64,000 bases of DNA, taken from the NCBI RefSeq assembly GCF_900113115.1, contig NZ_FOOF01000002.1, forward strand, positions 361,901 to 425,900, in the 5' to 3' direction. The stretch comes from Duganella sp. CF458 (lineage in GTDB: Bacteria > Pseudomonadota > Gammaproteobacteria > Burkholderiales > Burkholderiaceae_D). Both the position numbers and the translations under genes were made by a program. Below, piece by piece: positions 1-9,042 of this stretch (position 1 is the stretch's first letter; each line of letters starts with the position of its first letter). The notes beneath the pieces are model-generated. The model saw nothing but the letters and a program-made list of their open reading frames with translations, was not told the DNA's origin and ran no database searches.

Positions 1-2
1 CG

Positions 3-395
3 ACTGCTTTCGCATCCGGTTGGCTGCGCGCCGATTTGGTGGACTCGTTGTCGGGGCAAATCTTTTTGGACAAGAATCAGGTGCGGACGACAGAAGAGGT
101 TGCCAATCGCATTGCGCCGGAAGGCGACAGAGGAGCTTTGAACCGGCGGTTGATCATGTTCGGGCCAGAGGGTTTTCGTGAAGCGCCAAGGAATCACAGG
201 TTGGTTGTGGTGATGGGATCGAATCCTGAGAGCTTCTTTAGTTCAGTTGACCGCGCTTTGGGGGTAGTCGCGGGTGCAACTCAAGCTGCGGGCGGCGAGC
301 CGGACGTGTCGCGTGAACTTTGGACCGATGCCGCTCGTATGCGCGAGGAGCGGCGAGCGATGCAGACTATGCTGGATCTCACCGGAAGGGAGTGA
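3..395 (+). CDS. Hypothetical protein, 5' end cut by window edge
   Basis: The reading frame is open to the first base, so this is the C-terminal part of a longer protein; the TTG at 36 is unlikely to be the true start. About 130 residues are visible, mostly hydrophilic, with one short hydrophobic strand (LVVVMG) and an Arg/Glu-rich C-terminal helix. I do not recognise a family. It ends three bases before the lipoprotein gene at 399, whose ribosome binding site (GGAAGGGAG) lies over this gene's last codons, so the two are almost certainly one operon. Function unknown. Confidence 0.6.
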   Translation, partial: TAFASGWLRADLVDSLSGQIFLDKNQVRTTEEVANRIAPEGDRGALNRRLIMFGPEGFREAPRNHRLVVVMGSNPESFFSSVDRALGVVAGATQAAGGEPDVSRELWTDAARMREERRAMQTMLDLTGRE

Positions 396-398
396 GAG

Positions 399-2582
399 AT
401 GAATCAAATTTCATTCGTTCGTTCGCTGGTCCTTTGGTCGTTACCGCTCGTGTTAGTCACGGGTTGCGCCTCACTTCAGATTGACGTCGATGTTTATAAA
501 GGGCCTCTGGCGAATGAGAAAGAGATTCAGGTCCAACAGTTCGCGACGATGGCAACCTCCGCCAAGCCATTGATAGTGAACCTGTATTGCAAATCAGCAG
601 GCGAGACGACAGAGCAGTCCTGTGCTGAGAAATTGCGTTTAACGTGCGATCAAATCCCTGAATACAAGCAGAGGTTTCTCTGCGAGGTGCTCTATTTATA
701 TGAGGACAAGCCAGGATTGGAGGGGGGAAATTCCAGTCAACCTGTCAAAAGTTATACCCGACGGTCGCAAAGCCGAAAGCCGGGCCTGGGATTGGATAGC
801 CTCACAGCTGCCGTGACCAAGGCAAGGGAAACCGGGAATAAAAAGGCGATCAATGAAGCTGTCGAGGCGTTGACTGAAGCCCTGGTTTTCTTTTCGCAGA
901 AAGTGCTTTACATGACGAATAACGAACTCCTGTTTGGCTCGCCAGCTGAAAAGGATAAAGATCCGATGGTCGCGGTGCTGCAATCGTTGGGCAATACCAT
1001 CCTCGTGCACGCAAATGATTTGCAGCGTCAGAAAAATCGTAAAGCAGAGATCGAAAGTCATGCGGCAAGTGAAGGCAATGCCGTGCAACAGGCATTCGAT
1101 TCTGAGCCTGCGGTAATTCTGGTGGAAATAAAAAACCGCCTTCGCCATCACAGATTCGGGAGCGGAGATCCAGATGAGGAGGAGACGCAGGATACCGTTC
1201 GCGATGACGAACTGCGAGCAAAGACGGTCGCAATCGTTGAGGTGGTGTCGAGGGACGTGCTCACATCAGCAGAGAAAATCAAGACGCGTGATCCACGTGT
1301 CATTCGGGACTTATTGCTGCAGAAGCTGGAAGAGCTTGGTAAGAATACTGGCAAAAACAAATTTACTGCGGCAGATGTAAAAGTTACGCTGTCGACTGTT
1401 GAGAAATTCAGGGTCTTTGGAGCCATCTGCCAAGGTGACAGGGAGTTGCGTACCTGTAGGTCGAAAAATACCGTGGAAGTTGTTGACAACCTGATTGCTC
1501 GGCTTCGAGCGCAGCGCGTGCAGGCGATCGCAGTGGGTGATGCTGTCAGTGCAGCGAATCTTTTGAATGCGATCAATGCTGCGTACGACCAGCGGACTGC
1601 AATGATCTACCTGCGTCCAGCTAGCGACTACCTTCGTAGTGTCTATTCTGCAAATGAGCTGCAGGAAGGTACCGAAGATCAGTACCGGAATATGCTGGCC
1701 GAGTGGTTCAAGCATTATTTGAATCCGTTCGAGAAAGATGGATCGAATGCCCGCCGCGAGCTGGAGAAAATCCACTGGCAGAACGTCAATAAAGTCACTG
1801 TCAGCGGCGGCGGTTCTACCAACTACGTGTTGGCCAAGGACGACGTGGGTAACTGGTATGTGAAAGCCTACGGCTCCGATCCCGAGGCGATCATCAAGTC
1901 GGCCACAAGCCTCGCCCTTTTCAATAGCGGGAAGGCCGTAAATATGAACTTGCTGCGACGCTTTGATGTGCAGCGGCAGCTAGATGAAGACAAGAACCTT
2001 AGTTCGCAACGGCGCGCCGAACTCCAGCAGGAACTTGCAAGTACCAATAAGGCAGGTGGTCAATCCCTCTTGAAAGTACGTGACCGCTACGCCGATCGAT
2101 ACAGGCGTGACACGGACGCGCAAGCGAATTCCTTGCTTGCCCAGGCCAACGACCTGCCAGGGAAAGTTGCAGCCGAGATAGCTCAGGTGCCCGATTGGCC
2201 TGAGGATAAATGTCCTGTGGCAGACACCAAGGCCTTGCTTGCTCCATTGGATGCAAAATATCTGGTTTCGGCGCGCGATAGGCTTTCCAAAGCGTTAGCG
2301 GATGAATCGGATCCTGCTAAGGCAAGCTTTAAGACTCTTGAACAAGTGGAAAACGGTATTCAAGGGTTGCTGACAGGGATGCATGTTTACAGTAGCGATG
2401 CGCAGCGTGTACTCGGGCAGGTCAAAGATTCAGCTTGCCCGGATGTCCAGCGAACGGCGGGGGATAGGGTGCGCAGTTACGTGAGGGCACAAGTTGCGGC
2501 TGCGGCGACGGACCGTAAGGCGAGCATTGAACGGTACGAGGACGCACTGACACATATTCTCGAGGTCGCAGGTGAAAAGTAG
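399..2582 (+). CDS. Large predicted lipoprotein of unknown function
   Basis: 727 residues. The N-terminus has a charged start, a hydrophobic stretch and a lipobox (VTGC, Cys at about residue 23), so it should be lipidated and held in an envelope membrane. The rest is soluble and largely helical, rich in Lys/Glu/Gln, with no catalytic motif I can name. The start is supported by a strong upstream GGAAGGGAG. It shares an operon with the truncated gene before it. Base composition is visibly lower in GC than nudC/folE a few kb away, which fits an accessory or acquired pair. A cell-envelope scaffold or secretion accessory role is possible but not shown. Confidence 0.75.
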   Translation: MNQISFVRSLVLWSLPLVLVTGCASLQIDVDVYKGPLANEKEIQVQQFATMATSAKPLIVNLYCKSAGETTEQSCAEKLRLTCDQIPEYKQRFLCEVLYLYEDKPGLEGGNSSQPVKSYTRRSQSRKPGLGLDSLTAAVTKARETGNKKAINEAVEALTEALVFFSQKVLYMTNNELLFGSPAEKDKDPMVAVLQSLGNTILVHANDLQRQKNRKAEIESHAASEGNAVQQAFDSEPAVILVEIKNRLRHHRFGSGDPDEEETQDTVRDDELRAKTVAIVEVVSRDVLTSAEKIKTRDPRVIRDLLLQKLEELGKNTGKNKFTAADVKVTLSTVEKFRVFGAICQGDRELRTCRSKNTVEVVDNLIARLRAQRVQAIAVGDAVSAANLLNAINAAYDQRTAMIYLRPASDYLRSVYSANELQEGTEDQYRNMLAEWFKHYLNPFEKDGSNARRELEKIHWQNVNKVTVSGGGSTNYVLAKDDVGNWYVKAYGSDPEAIIKSATSLALFNSGKAVNMNLLRRFDVQRQLDEDKNLSSQRRAELQQELASTNKAGGQSLLKVRDRYADRYRRDTDAQANSLLAQANDLPGKVAAEIAQVPDWPEDKCPVADTKALLAPLDAKYLVSARDRLSKALADESDPAKASFKTLEQVENGIQGLLTGMHVYSSDAQRVLGQVKDSACPDVQRTAGDRVRSYVRAQVAAAATDRKASIERYEDALTHILEVAGEK

Positions 2583-2708
2583 GTCGTGTTAATGGCGACG
2601 CGTTGCTAAGTCCCCAGAGCTGTCTGAAGCACTGGGGCGGTGGGATTGAGCAATTGGGGTGACTGACGTAGCGCGCCTCCTGCAGACTCCGGAAGACAGG
2701 TTTTTGCT

Positions 2709-3932
2709 TTACGGGCCGACCTGTGGCGTCAACTGACGCAGCAAATCGGCGTCAACCATGATCAGGTTGCCGCGGTTGTCGGCCGCGATACCTCTCGCCA
2801 TGGAGAAGCTGGCCGTGCCGCCAATACCGTCCGCGGAACCGGAAACGCTGCCGGCCAGGGTAGTGACCATTCCTCCTGGACTGATCTTGCGCACCAGGTT
2901 GTTACGCGCGTCTGCCACATAAAGGTAGCCAGCCTTGTCAATGGCAATGCCAAGCGGCTGGTCGAAGCTTGCGCTTGCGGCAGGACCGTCGGCCTTGCCG
3001 CCCACGTTGCCGCTGCCTGCGATAGTCGTCACGAGACCATCGGGCGTGACCTTGCGGATCCTGTCGCTGACGGCGTCGGTGACATACAGGTTGTCAGCTG
3101 CGTCAATGCAGATGCCAAAGGGATTGGAAAAAGTGGCGGCCTGCCCCTGGCCGTCTGCTGTTCCGAGGGTGCTATCACCGGCAAGGACGCTCAACACGCC
3201 TGCCGGTGTGATCTTGGCGATCTGGTTGGTAGCATAGCCTGCAACAAACAGGTTGCCAGACTTGTCCACCGCGATCCCAGCCAAGCTGTACAAATTGGTC
3301 GCTACTGTAGTGACGGCTCCATCGGGGGTGATCTTGTGGATACTCCGGTTGGAGTGATCGGCGACAAAGACATTGCCATCCTTGTCCACCGCAATTCCGA
3401 TGAGTAAGCCGAAGCGGGCGTCGTCGGACAGCCTCGTCTCGACACCACCGCTGATCTTGCGCACGCTGCGGTATTCCGCCACATAGATCGACCCTGCGGC
3501 GTCGATGGCAACGCCCAACGCATTCGTAAAACTGTTGGTGGCCAGGGTGCTGACGCGCGCCATCGTTGAACCGCAATTGGCGGTCACGTCCGTGACATTC
3601 GCGCCGGCGATTGCGCCGGACGCCGTCCCGCTAAGGGAGCAGGCCTGGAAACCTAGCACCGGCTGTGCAGAGATCTTGACCGCATAGGCCGCGCCATTGT
3701 TCAATTTCTGGGCAAAGGAGAAACGCGTGTCGCCAACTGCAGGGCGGATGGTATCTTCCCCGTTCGTCAATGCCAGTCCGCTGGTTTCCAGGCCGGAAAT
3801 GCTGCCGCCCACCGAATAGGTGACTGGCGGTGGAGCCGGTGGTGGGGTGGTGGGAGCCGTGGTGGTGGAGGAACCTCCGCCACCGCAAGCGGTCAGGAAT
3901 GTGGCGGTGATGATGAGCAGTGGCAAACGCAT
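2709..3932 (-). CDS. NHL-repeat lipoprotein
   Basis: About 407 residues from the ATG at 3932. A longer frame begins at 4007, but the internal ATG gives a clean lipoprotein signal: MRLPLL, hydrophobic core, then TACGGGG. A Thr/Pro linker follows, then a small beta domain with Cys (about 45-120), then at least five repeats of the type GIAVDKDGNVFVAD-xx-IxKITP-DG-V-T-LAG. These NHL repeats should fold into a six-bladed beta propeller used for binding proteins, RNA or ligands. No enzyme motif is visible. It is divergent from the gene at 4027 with a short shared promoter region. Outer-membrane or periplasmic location is inferred. Confidence 0.85.
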   Translation of the reverse strand: MRLPLLIITATFLTACGGGGSSTTTAPTTPPPAPPPVTYSVGGSISGLETSGLALTNGEDTIRPAVGDTRFSFAQKLNNGAAYAVKISAQPVLGFQACSLSGTASGAIAGANVTDVTANCGSTMARVSTLATNSFTNALGVAIDAAGSIYVAEYRSVRKISGGVETRLSDDARFGLLIGIAVDKDGNVFVADHSNRSIHKITPDGAVTTVATNLYSLAGIAVDKSGNLFVAGYATNQIAKITPAGVLSVLAGDSTLGTADGQGQAATFSNPFGICIDAADNLYVTDAVSDRIRKVTPDGLVTTIAGSGNVGGKADGPAASASFDQPLGIAIDKAGYLYVADARNNLVRKISPGGMVTTLAGSVSGSADGIGGTASFSMARGIAADNRGNLIMVDADLLRQLTPQVGP

Positions 3933-4026
3933 ATCGCTATTTTTCGAAATGAAATAAAAGTTGGCAAACATAACATGCTCGACGTATGTTGTTGAAACTT
4001 TGCACATTGAATGATGAGGAGCGGGA

Positions 4027-5040
4027 TTGGGAGATGAATTGATCCAGCGGCAGGTAGCCTTGGTAAGTTACGGCACCAGGTTCCTGCGCAAGGAACTGGA
4101 GCTTGAAGACTGGTTCCATCATGGGATTTTCTTTGGCGCGCGATTCCAATTCCGGGATCATCAAACCAACCAGTTACTGGCCGATGACTTCACGCAGTGG
4201 CTGGGCAACTTGGCAATGACCGGGGCGACACGTCTGTCGTTGCACCGCGCTGCGGACCTTGGGCTGAAGGTGGCGGATCAGGCCAAGTATGCGATCGTGG
4301 TCCATTATCCCGGTTGCTACCAGGCTTGGGCCGGACGCGAAGAGCAGCCTGTGTGGATGGACTTCCTGCTTCCAAGTGCGGCTGCCTACGCGGGTGATCT
4401 TGATTGTTATCGGGGCGCGGAACAGCGCCCAGGGAAGCTCGATGTGCCGGGTACCGATTGGCAGCAGTTGGCCGCGGCAATCGCAGCCGACCTGGAGATT
4501 GTCGTCCCGACAGGTGATGCCCCCTTGTGTGTCCAGGTCCAGCTTAGCGAAGAATGGGCGAAGATGCCGCTGTTCGTGGGGCCGCCGCTCGCGCATAAGA
4601 TCTTGTCGACGCTGTATCGGGAACAGGCCAAGTTTGACAACGACACGCACCCCAAGAACGACAGCAGCTATTACCACCACCTGGATGCGGCTGGTGCTGC
4701 GGCCGTGGACCATCGGGGCGAGTGCCTGACAAGCTGGATAGCCGAAGTGCACCTGCTCTGCGCGAACGATGTCGGTGACGCTGCACAGGAAAAGCAACCG
4801 TTGCACCGGATGCAGGAACCGCCGCCGCTTCAGTCCGAACCGGAATTGGTGGCACCCATGCCGCTCGCCGAGGTGCAGCCGCCTGCAAAGAGCACATGGA
4901 TCAACCGCATCGCCCTTGCTGTCGCCATCGCTGTACTTAGCTTGCTGATCCTCGCTCTCGCGAACATCATCGCCCGTTTCCCCTGGCTGGCCGTGTTGGT
5001 CGCTTTGCCTTGGGGGCTTTATATGCGACAAAAGAAGTAG
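4027..5040 (+). CDS. Hypothetical protein with C-terminal membrane anchor
   Basis: 337 residues. A TGA in the same frame at 4015 rules out earlier starts, and AGGAG at 4016-4020 sits at proper spacing before the TTG at 4027. The first ~230 residues form a soluble alpha/beta region without a recognised motif. A Pro/Glu-rich linker (about 260-290) follows, and then two closely spaced hydrophobic segments (about 292-330) ending in RQKK, consistent with a C-terminal hairpin anchor with a cytoplasmic N-domain. Neighbours give no functional clue: divergent to the NHL lipoprotein and upstream of nudC on the same strand with a ~100 base gap. Confidence 0.7.
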   Translation: MGDELIQRQVALVSYGTRFLRKELELEDWFHHGIFFGARFQFRDHQTNQLLADDFTQWLGNLAMTGATRLSLHRAADLGLKVADQAKYAIVVHYPGCYQAWAGREEQPVWMDFLLPSAAAYAGDLDCYRGAEQRPGKLDVPGTDWQQLAAAIAADLEIVVPTGDAPLCVQVQLSEEWAKMPLFVGPPLAHKILSTLYREQAKFDNDTHPKNDSSYYHHLDAAGAAAVDHRGECLTSWIAEVHLLCANDVGDAAQEKQPLHRMQEPPPLQSEPELVAPMPLAEVQPPAKSTWINRIALAVAIAVLSLLILALANIIARFPWLAVLVALPWGLYMRQKK

Positions 5041-5140
5041 TTTTAATTGACGGAAGAAACTGGGGGCATCTCCAGCCACCGAGGCCATTCGCTCGCCGCA
5101 ATAGAAGTTCAAGTATCATCGGCCTGTTGCCAGGACTATA

Positions 5141-5962
5141 TTGAACGCCATGCTACAGACCCCCGCCGGTTTCCTGCCCCTGATCCAATCCGCCCCCACG
5201 GCCGACATCCAGACCCTGGTCTTCCACAAAGACCGCTTGCTGTTGCGGGAGGAAGGACTGGCCCTGCCGCCGCATGCGGAATTGATCGCAGCCGGCCTTG
5301 AGCTGTCCAGCGCCATGCCGCTGGGTACCTGGGGCGGCCGCTACTGGCAGGTGGCACAAGCGCCGCATGACACTTCGCCCTTGCCGGGCCATGCCTACCT
5401 CGGCTTGCGCACCTTGTTCGGCGCAGTCGAGGACGGCTTGCTCGGCGTAGCAGGGCGCGCTTTCCAGATCGCCGAATGGGCTCGCACCCACCGCTTCTGC
5501 GGCGCCTGTGGCTCGCCGATGCTGCTGGCGCCCGGCGAGCGCGCCATGCGCTGCACCTCCTGCAGCCATCTCGCTTACCCGCGCATTTCGCCGGCCATGA
5601 TGGTACTGATCAAGAAGGGCAAGCAGCGCCTGCTGGCCGCGCACGCCAATTCGCCGTACAAGCGCTACACCGCCCTGGCGGGCTTCCTGGAGGCCGGCGA
5701 GTCGGTGGAGGAGGCGGTGCATCGCGAAGTGTTCGAGGAAGTCGGCCTGCGCGTGCACAACCTCAAATACTTCGGCAGCCAGTCCTGGCCCTTCCCGCAT
5801 TCGCTGATGATTGCCTTCACCGCCGAATACCTGGACGGCGAGATCGTCACCGACCCCAACGAAATCAGCGACGCGCGCTGGTTCGGCCCGGAAGACGAGT
5901 GGCCGACGCTGAGCCATACGGTTTCCATCGCCAGCGAGCTGCTGGCAGCGAACCGACCCTGA
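5141..5962 (+). CDS. nudC: NADH pyrophosphatase (Nudix hydrolase)
   Basis: 273 residues, family-typical length. NudC hydrolyses NAD(H) to NMN(H) and AMP and can remove NAD caps from RNA. Visible in order: N-terminal domain, zinc ribbon with CGAC and CTSC (residues ~120-146), a complete Nudix box (GFLEAGESVEEAVHREVFEE plus VG), and the NudC signature SQSWPFPHS just after it, which distinguishes it from other Nudix enzymes. The TTG at 5141 has AGGA five bases before it; ATG at 5150 is the alternative. It is followed after 49 bases by folE on the same strand. Confidence 0.95.
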   Translation: MNAMLQTPAGFLPLIQSAPTADIQTLVFHKDRLLLREEGLALPPHAELIAAGLELSSAMPLGTWGGRYWQVAQAPHDTSPLPGHAYLGLRTLFGAVEDGLLGVAGRAFQIAEWARTHRFCGACGSPMLLAPGERAMRCTSCSHLAYPRISPAMMVLIKKGKQRLLAAHANSPYKRYTALAGFLEAGESVEEAVHREVFEEVGLRVHNLKYFGSQSWPFPHSLMIAFTAEYLDGEIVTDPNEISDARWFGPEDEWPTLSHTVSIASELLAANRP

Positions 5963-6011
5963 ACGCTGTATACTGGTGGATTAGATTCCACATTTCACGG
6001 TTCTTGCAATC

Positions 6012-6578
6012 ATGACTAAAGAAGTATTCACCGAAGACGATTGGCGCCGCCTGCTGGAGCACCTGGGCGAAGACCCGAATCGTCCAGGCCTGATCGAAAC
6101 TCCGCACCGCGTGCACAAGGCGTGGAAGCACTGGGTATCCGGCTATGGCCAGGACCCGGCGGAGGTGCTGAAGGCCTTCGAGGATGGCGCCGAACAGTAC
6201 AACGAGCTGATCGTCGTGAAGAACATCCCGGTGTACAGCCATTGCGAGCACCACCTGGCGCCGTTCTTCGGCAAGGCCACCGTGGGCTATGTCCCAAATG
6301 GCAAGATTGTCGGCTTGTCCAAGCTGACCCGCCTGGTGGACGTGTTCTCCAAGCGCCTGCAGGTGCAGGAACGCATGACCATGCAGATCGCCGAAGCGCT
6401 GATGACCGTGCTGGAGCCGAAAGCCGTGGGCGTGGTGGTCAAGTGCCGCCACCTGTGCATGGAATCGCGCGGCATCCGCACCGCCGGTGAAGAAACCGTG
6501 ACCTCCGCCATGCTGGGCGAACTGCAGCCTAACCTGGCGATGCGCACCGAATTCCTGGCACTGGCTCGCGAGTCCTGA
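6012..6578 (+). CDS. folE: GTP cyclohydrolase I
   Basis: 188 residues, the compact bacterial form. It converts GTP to 7,8-dihydroneopterin triphosphate, the first step of folate (and queuosine precursor) synthesis. The zinc ligands are visible: Cys and His in SHCEHH, and Cys in CRHLCM. The substrate segment GLSKLTRLVDVFSKRLQVQE and the RGI..GEETVTSAMLG tail match type IA enzymes, so this is not the zinc-independent FolE2. It forms a tight unit with the thioredoxin-fold gene downstream (three-base gap) and probably with nudC upstream. Confidence 0.96.
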   Translation: MTKEVFTEDDWRRLLEHLGEDPNRPGLIETPHRVHKAWKHWVSGYGQDPAEVLKAFEDGAEQYNELIVVKNIPVYSHCEHHLAPFFGKATVGYVPNGKIVGLSKLTRLVDVFSKRLQVQERMTMQIAEALMTVLEPKAVGVVVKCRHLCMESRGIRTAGEETVTSAMLGELQPNLAMRTEFLALARES

Positions 6579-6581
6579 TCC

Positions 6582-7943
6582 ATGGCTGACGCTATCGAGT
6601 GGTTCGAAGGCGGTTTTGATGCCGCACTGGAGGCAGCCCGCGCTGCCGGTCGTCCGCTGTTCCTGTACTGGGGCGCCGCGTGGTGCCCGCCGTGCAACCG
6701 GGTCAAGTACGAGATCTTCGGCCGCGAAGAATTCCCTGCCAAGCTGCAAAGCATGGTGGCGATGCAGCTCGATGGCGACAGCCCGAACGCGCAGGCGATG
6801 GCCGCGCGCCTGAAGCTGCGCAGCTATCCGACCATGGTGATGTACCGCCCGGATGGCAGCGAGATCACCCGCCTGCCGTGCGAACTCGATGGCGAACTGT
6901 TTGGCGAAGCCTTGATGGCGGCGCGTTTTGCCGGCCATACGGCGGGCGAGTCGATGGCCGCAGCCCTGGATGGCACGCGCGGCCTGTCGCCGTCCGAATG
7001 GACGCTGCTGGCGAACTACTCATGGGATACCGATGAGGGCGTGCTGCTGCAAGGCCGCGACCTGGGCGTGACCTTGACCACCCTGTCGCAATTGGCTGCG
7101 GCCGCGATGAGCGGCGAAGCGCCGGCTGCCGCGCGCCAGGTGGAAGATGCGGCCACCCGCCTGCGCCTGCACGCGATGGTGGCGCAGGCTGGCCGCGTGG
7201 TGGATGCCGCGTCGCCTGAGTTCCTGCTGAAAGTGCTGGGCGATGCGCGTGTGGCGCGTGCCAATATGGATATCTTCGGCAACAGCGGCCACCAGCTGGT
7301 GCGCGCTGCGCCGGCACGCCATGCTGAACTGGCGACTGCCATGGCACAGGCCGCGCATGTGTGGGCTGAGGATATGTGGTTGTCGGCGCCGGATCGTTTG
7401 ACGGCGGTGCGTTTGCAGGTACGCATGTCGCGCATGGGCTATGCGGCGGAAGGCTTGCCGCAGCTGGTGCGCACGCGTGTCCAGCAGGCGCTGGCACTGC
7501 TGGAAGACAAGTATGGGCGCCATACGCTGGTCAACACGGCGGCCAGTGCGCTGAACGACGCGGGGCTGCATGCGGAGGCGGAAGCTTTGCTGCAGTCGAC
7601 GCTGACGGAGTCGCATGCGCCTTACTATTTCAAATTGAGCCTCGCGTCCGCGGCCAAGCGCCGCGGCGATCTGCCGGGCATGCTGGATTGGTATGAAAAG
7701 GCATGGCGTTCGGCGGTCGGACCAGCGACGCGCATCCAGTGGGGCGTGACTTACCTGTTTTCATTGATCGACACCACGCCGGGTGATACGGCGCGTGTCG
7801 AAGCTGCGGCGGCAGGGTTGGCGCAGGATTTTTCCAATACACCGGATGGATTCAAGCAGCGCAATTTGACGCAGGCGCAGAAGTTGTTGGCCAAGTTGCC
7901 GGAGGGGGTGGCGTTAGGCGACGTTTTGCGGGCTGGTATCTAA
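6582..7943 (+). CDS. Thioredoxin-fold protein with long helical C-terminus
   Basis: 453 residues. Residues ~1-115 are a thioredoxin-like domain with the redox pair in WCPPC (about residue 33-37) and the cis-Pro region SYPTMVMY. The remaining ~330 residues are Ala/Leu-rich helices, probably TPR-like. No signal peptide is visible, so it is likely cytoplasmic. Domain plan resembles thioredoxin-family proteins that pair an N-terminal CxxC domain with helical repeats; substrate unknown. It begins three bases after folE and probably relies on translational coupling, since no good ribosome site precedes it. Its stop codon lies at the edge of the repeat element at 7942. Confidence 0.88.
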   Translation: MADAIEWFEGGFDAALEAARAAGRPLFLYWGAAWCPPCNRVKYEIFGREEFPAKLQSMVAMQLDGDSPNAQAMAARLKLRSYPTMVMYRPDGSEITRLPCELDGELFGEALMAARFAGHTAGESMAAALDGTRGLSPSEWTLLANYSWDTDEGVLLQGRDLGVTLTTLSQLAAAAMSGEAPAAARQVEDAATRLRLHAMVAQAGRVVDAASPEFLLKVLGDARVARANMDIFGNSGHQLVRAAPARHAELATAMAQAAHVWAEDMWLSAPDRLTAVRLQVRMSRMGYAAEGLPQLVRTRVQQALALLEDKYGRHTLVNTAASALNDAGLHAEAEALLQSTLTESHAPYYFKLSLASAAKRRGDLPGMLDWYEKAWRSAVGPATRIQWGVTYLFSLIDTTPGDTARVEAAAAGLAQDFSNTPDGFKQRNLTQAQKLLAKLPEGVALGDVLRAGI

Positions 7944-8044
7944 AACCGGTAAACCGGTGTCAGACGCGCAGAGTCTGACACAGATATGCGGCCGCCGCGG
8001 GCCTGGTGTCTGACCCTGCGGGTCAGACACCGTTAGACCGGTTT
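7942..8044. repeat. Compound palindromic repeat element (REP-like), two hairpins
   Basis: Two hairpins lie between convergent genes. The first is GTGTCAGAC, a 7-base loop, GTCTGACAC (7957-7981). The second is GGTGTCTGACCC, TGC, GGGTCAGACACC (8005-8031), a perfect 12-base stem. Both are flanked by ACCGGTTT/AAACCGGT arms. The segment 7942-7965 is an exact reverse complement of 22717-22740 near soxX. The element reaches the stop of the thioredoxin gene and encodes the last codons of the LysR gene on the other strand. There is no T-run, so terminator activity is uncertain. Confidence 0.85.
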
Positions 8045-8940
8045 CCGTCGTCCAACCGCAAAACCTCCCCCAGCCAATCCACAAACACCCTCACCCTCGG
8101 CGACAGGTGCCGGTTGTGCGAATAGATAATCGACACCGGCATCGGCGCCGGCCGCCACTCCGGCAGCACCTCCACCAACTCCCCGCGCTGAATCAACGCC
8201 TCGATCCCCGGCAGCGGAATCTGCGCCAACCCGATCCCTGCCAGGCAGGCTCCCAGGTAAGCCTCCGAACTCCCCACCGACACCTTGCTGCGCACCGACA
8301 TTGTCTTCACCTGTCCATCCACCACATACTCCCAAGGCAGGTCGCGCCCCGTCTGGCTGGAGAAGTAGTTGACCGCCCAATGCTCGCGCAAATCCTCCAG
8401 CGTGCGCGGCGTTCCATGCGCTGCCAGGTAGGAAGGCGACGCCACATTCACCTGCTTCATCGCCCCCAGCGGTTTGGCAACCAGGGTCGAATCGCGCAGC
8501 ACACCTGCCCGCACCGCACAATCAATGCCTTCTCCCACCAGGTCCACCAAGCGGTCATTCGCCCCAACGCGGATCTTGATGTCCGGATAGCGGGTGAAAA
8601 AATCCGGTAACGCAGGAATCACGCTCAGGCGCGCAATGCGTTCCGGCAGGTCAACCCGGATCGTGCCGGAAGGCTTGCGGCCATTGGTCAGGAACAGGGC
8701 ATTGATGTCCTCCAGCTCATTGAGCAGTGCGCGGCAGCGCTCAACGTAAAGCTGTCCTTCAACAGTCAGGCTGACCTTGCGCGTGGTGCGCTGAAGCAGC
8801 CGCACGCCGAGCTGCTGCTCGATCGCCTGGACGGCATTGGTGACGGTGGGGCGGGGAAGGTCGAGCTGTTCGGCGGCCTGGGTGAAACTTTTGCTGTCGG
8901 CCACCGCCAGGAAGACCTGCATGGCCTTGAGCTGGTCCAT
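8023..8940 (-). CDS. LysR-family transcriptional regulator
   Basis: 305 residues. The N-terminal winged helix-turn-helix (DQLKAMQVFLAVADSKSFTQ, then ...LPRPTVTNAVQAIEQQLGVRLLQRTTR) is followed by a substrate-binding domain of the CrgA/AaeR-like type common in Burkholderiales. It is divergent from the aldo/keto reductase at 9043 and probably controls that gene and itself through the 102-base gap, where a 15-base palindrome with a T-N11-A core lies. The last few codons, including the stop, come from the REP-like element at 8005-8031, so its original C-terminus may have been altered. The inducer is unknown. Confidence 0.92.
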   Translation of the reverse strand: MDQLKAMQVFLAVADSKSFTQAAEQLDLPRPTVTNAVQAIEQQLGVRLLQRTTRKVSLTVEGQLYVERCRALLNELEDINALFLTNGRKPSGTIRVDLPERIARLSVIPALPDFFTRYPDIKIRVGANDRLVDLVGEGIDCAVRAGVLRDSTLVAKPLGAMKQVNVASPSYLAAHGTPRTLEDLREHWAVNYFSSQTGRDLPWEYVVDGQVKTMSVRSKVSVGSSEAYLGACLAGIGLAQIPLPGIEALIQRGELVEVLPEWRPAPMPVSIIYSHNRHLSPRVRVFVDWLGEVLRLDDGNRSNGV

Positions 8941-8968
8941 TGTTATTTATTGCCGAATAAAGATGTAG

Positions 8969-8983
8969 TAAATGCCGCATTTA
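8969..8983. promoter_or_regulatory. Probable LysR binding palindrome
   Basis: The sequence TAAATGC-C-GCATTTA is a perfect 15-base palindrome containing the T-N11-A form expected of LysR-type sites. It sits between the divergent LysR gene (start 8940) and the aldo/keto reductase (start 9043) in an AT-rich gap. Binding by the neighbouring regulator is inferred from position only. Confidence 0.55.
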
Positions 8984-9042
8984 TTGTTCGATTCGATAAT
9001 AGCACAATGGTCTCCATCGAAACCCCACCTGGAGATCAGCAA

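Noticed and set aside
4174..5112. 312-residue minus-strand frame
   Set aside because: Shadow of the plus-strand gene at 4027-5040, whose ribosome site and membrane segments are convincing.
7957..8031. Paired palindromes that might be a short CRISPR array
   Set aside because: Only two hairpins of different sequence, no regular spacers, no cas genes; they match a dispersed repeat instead.
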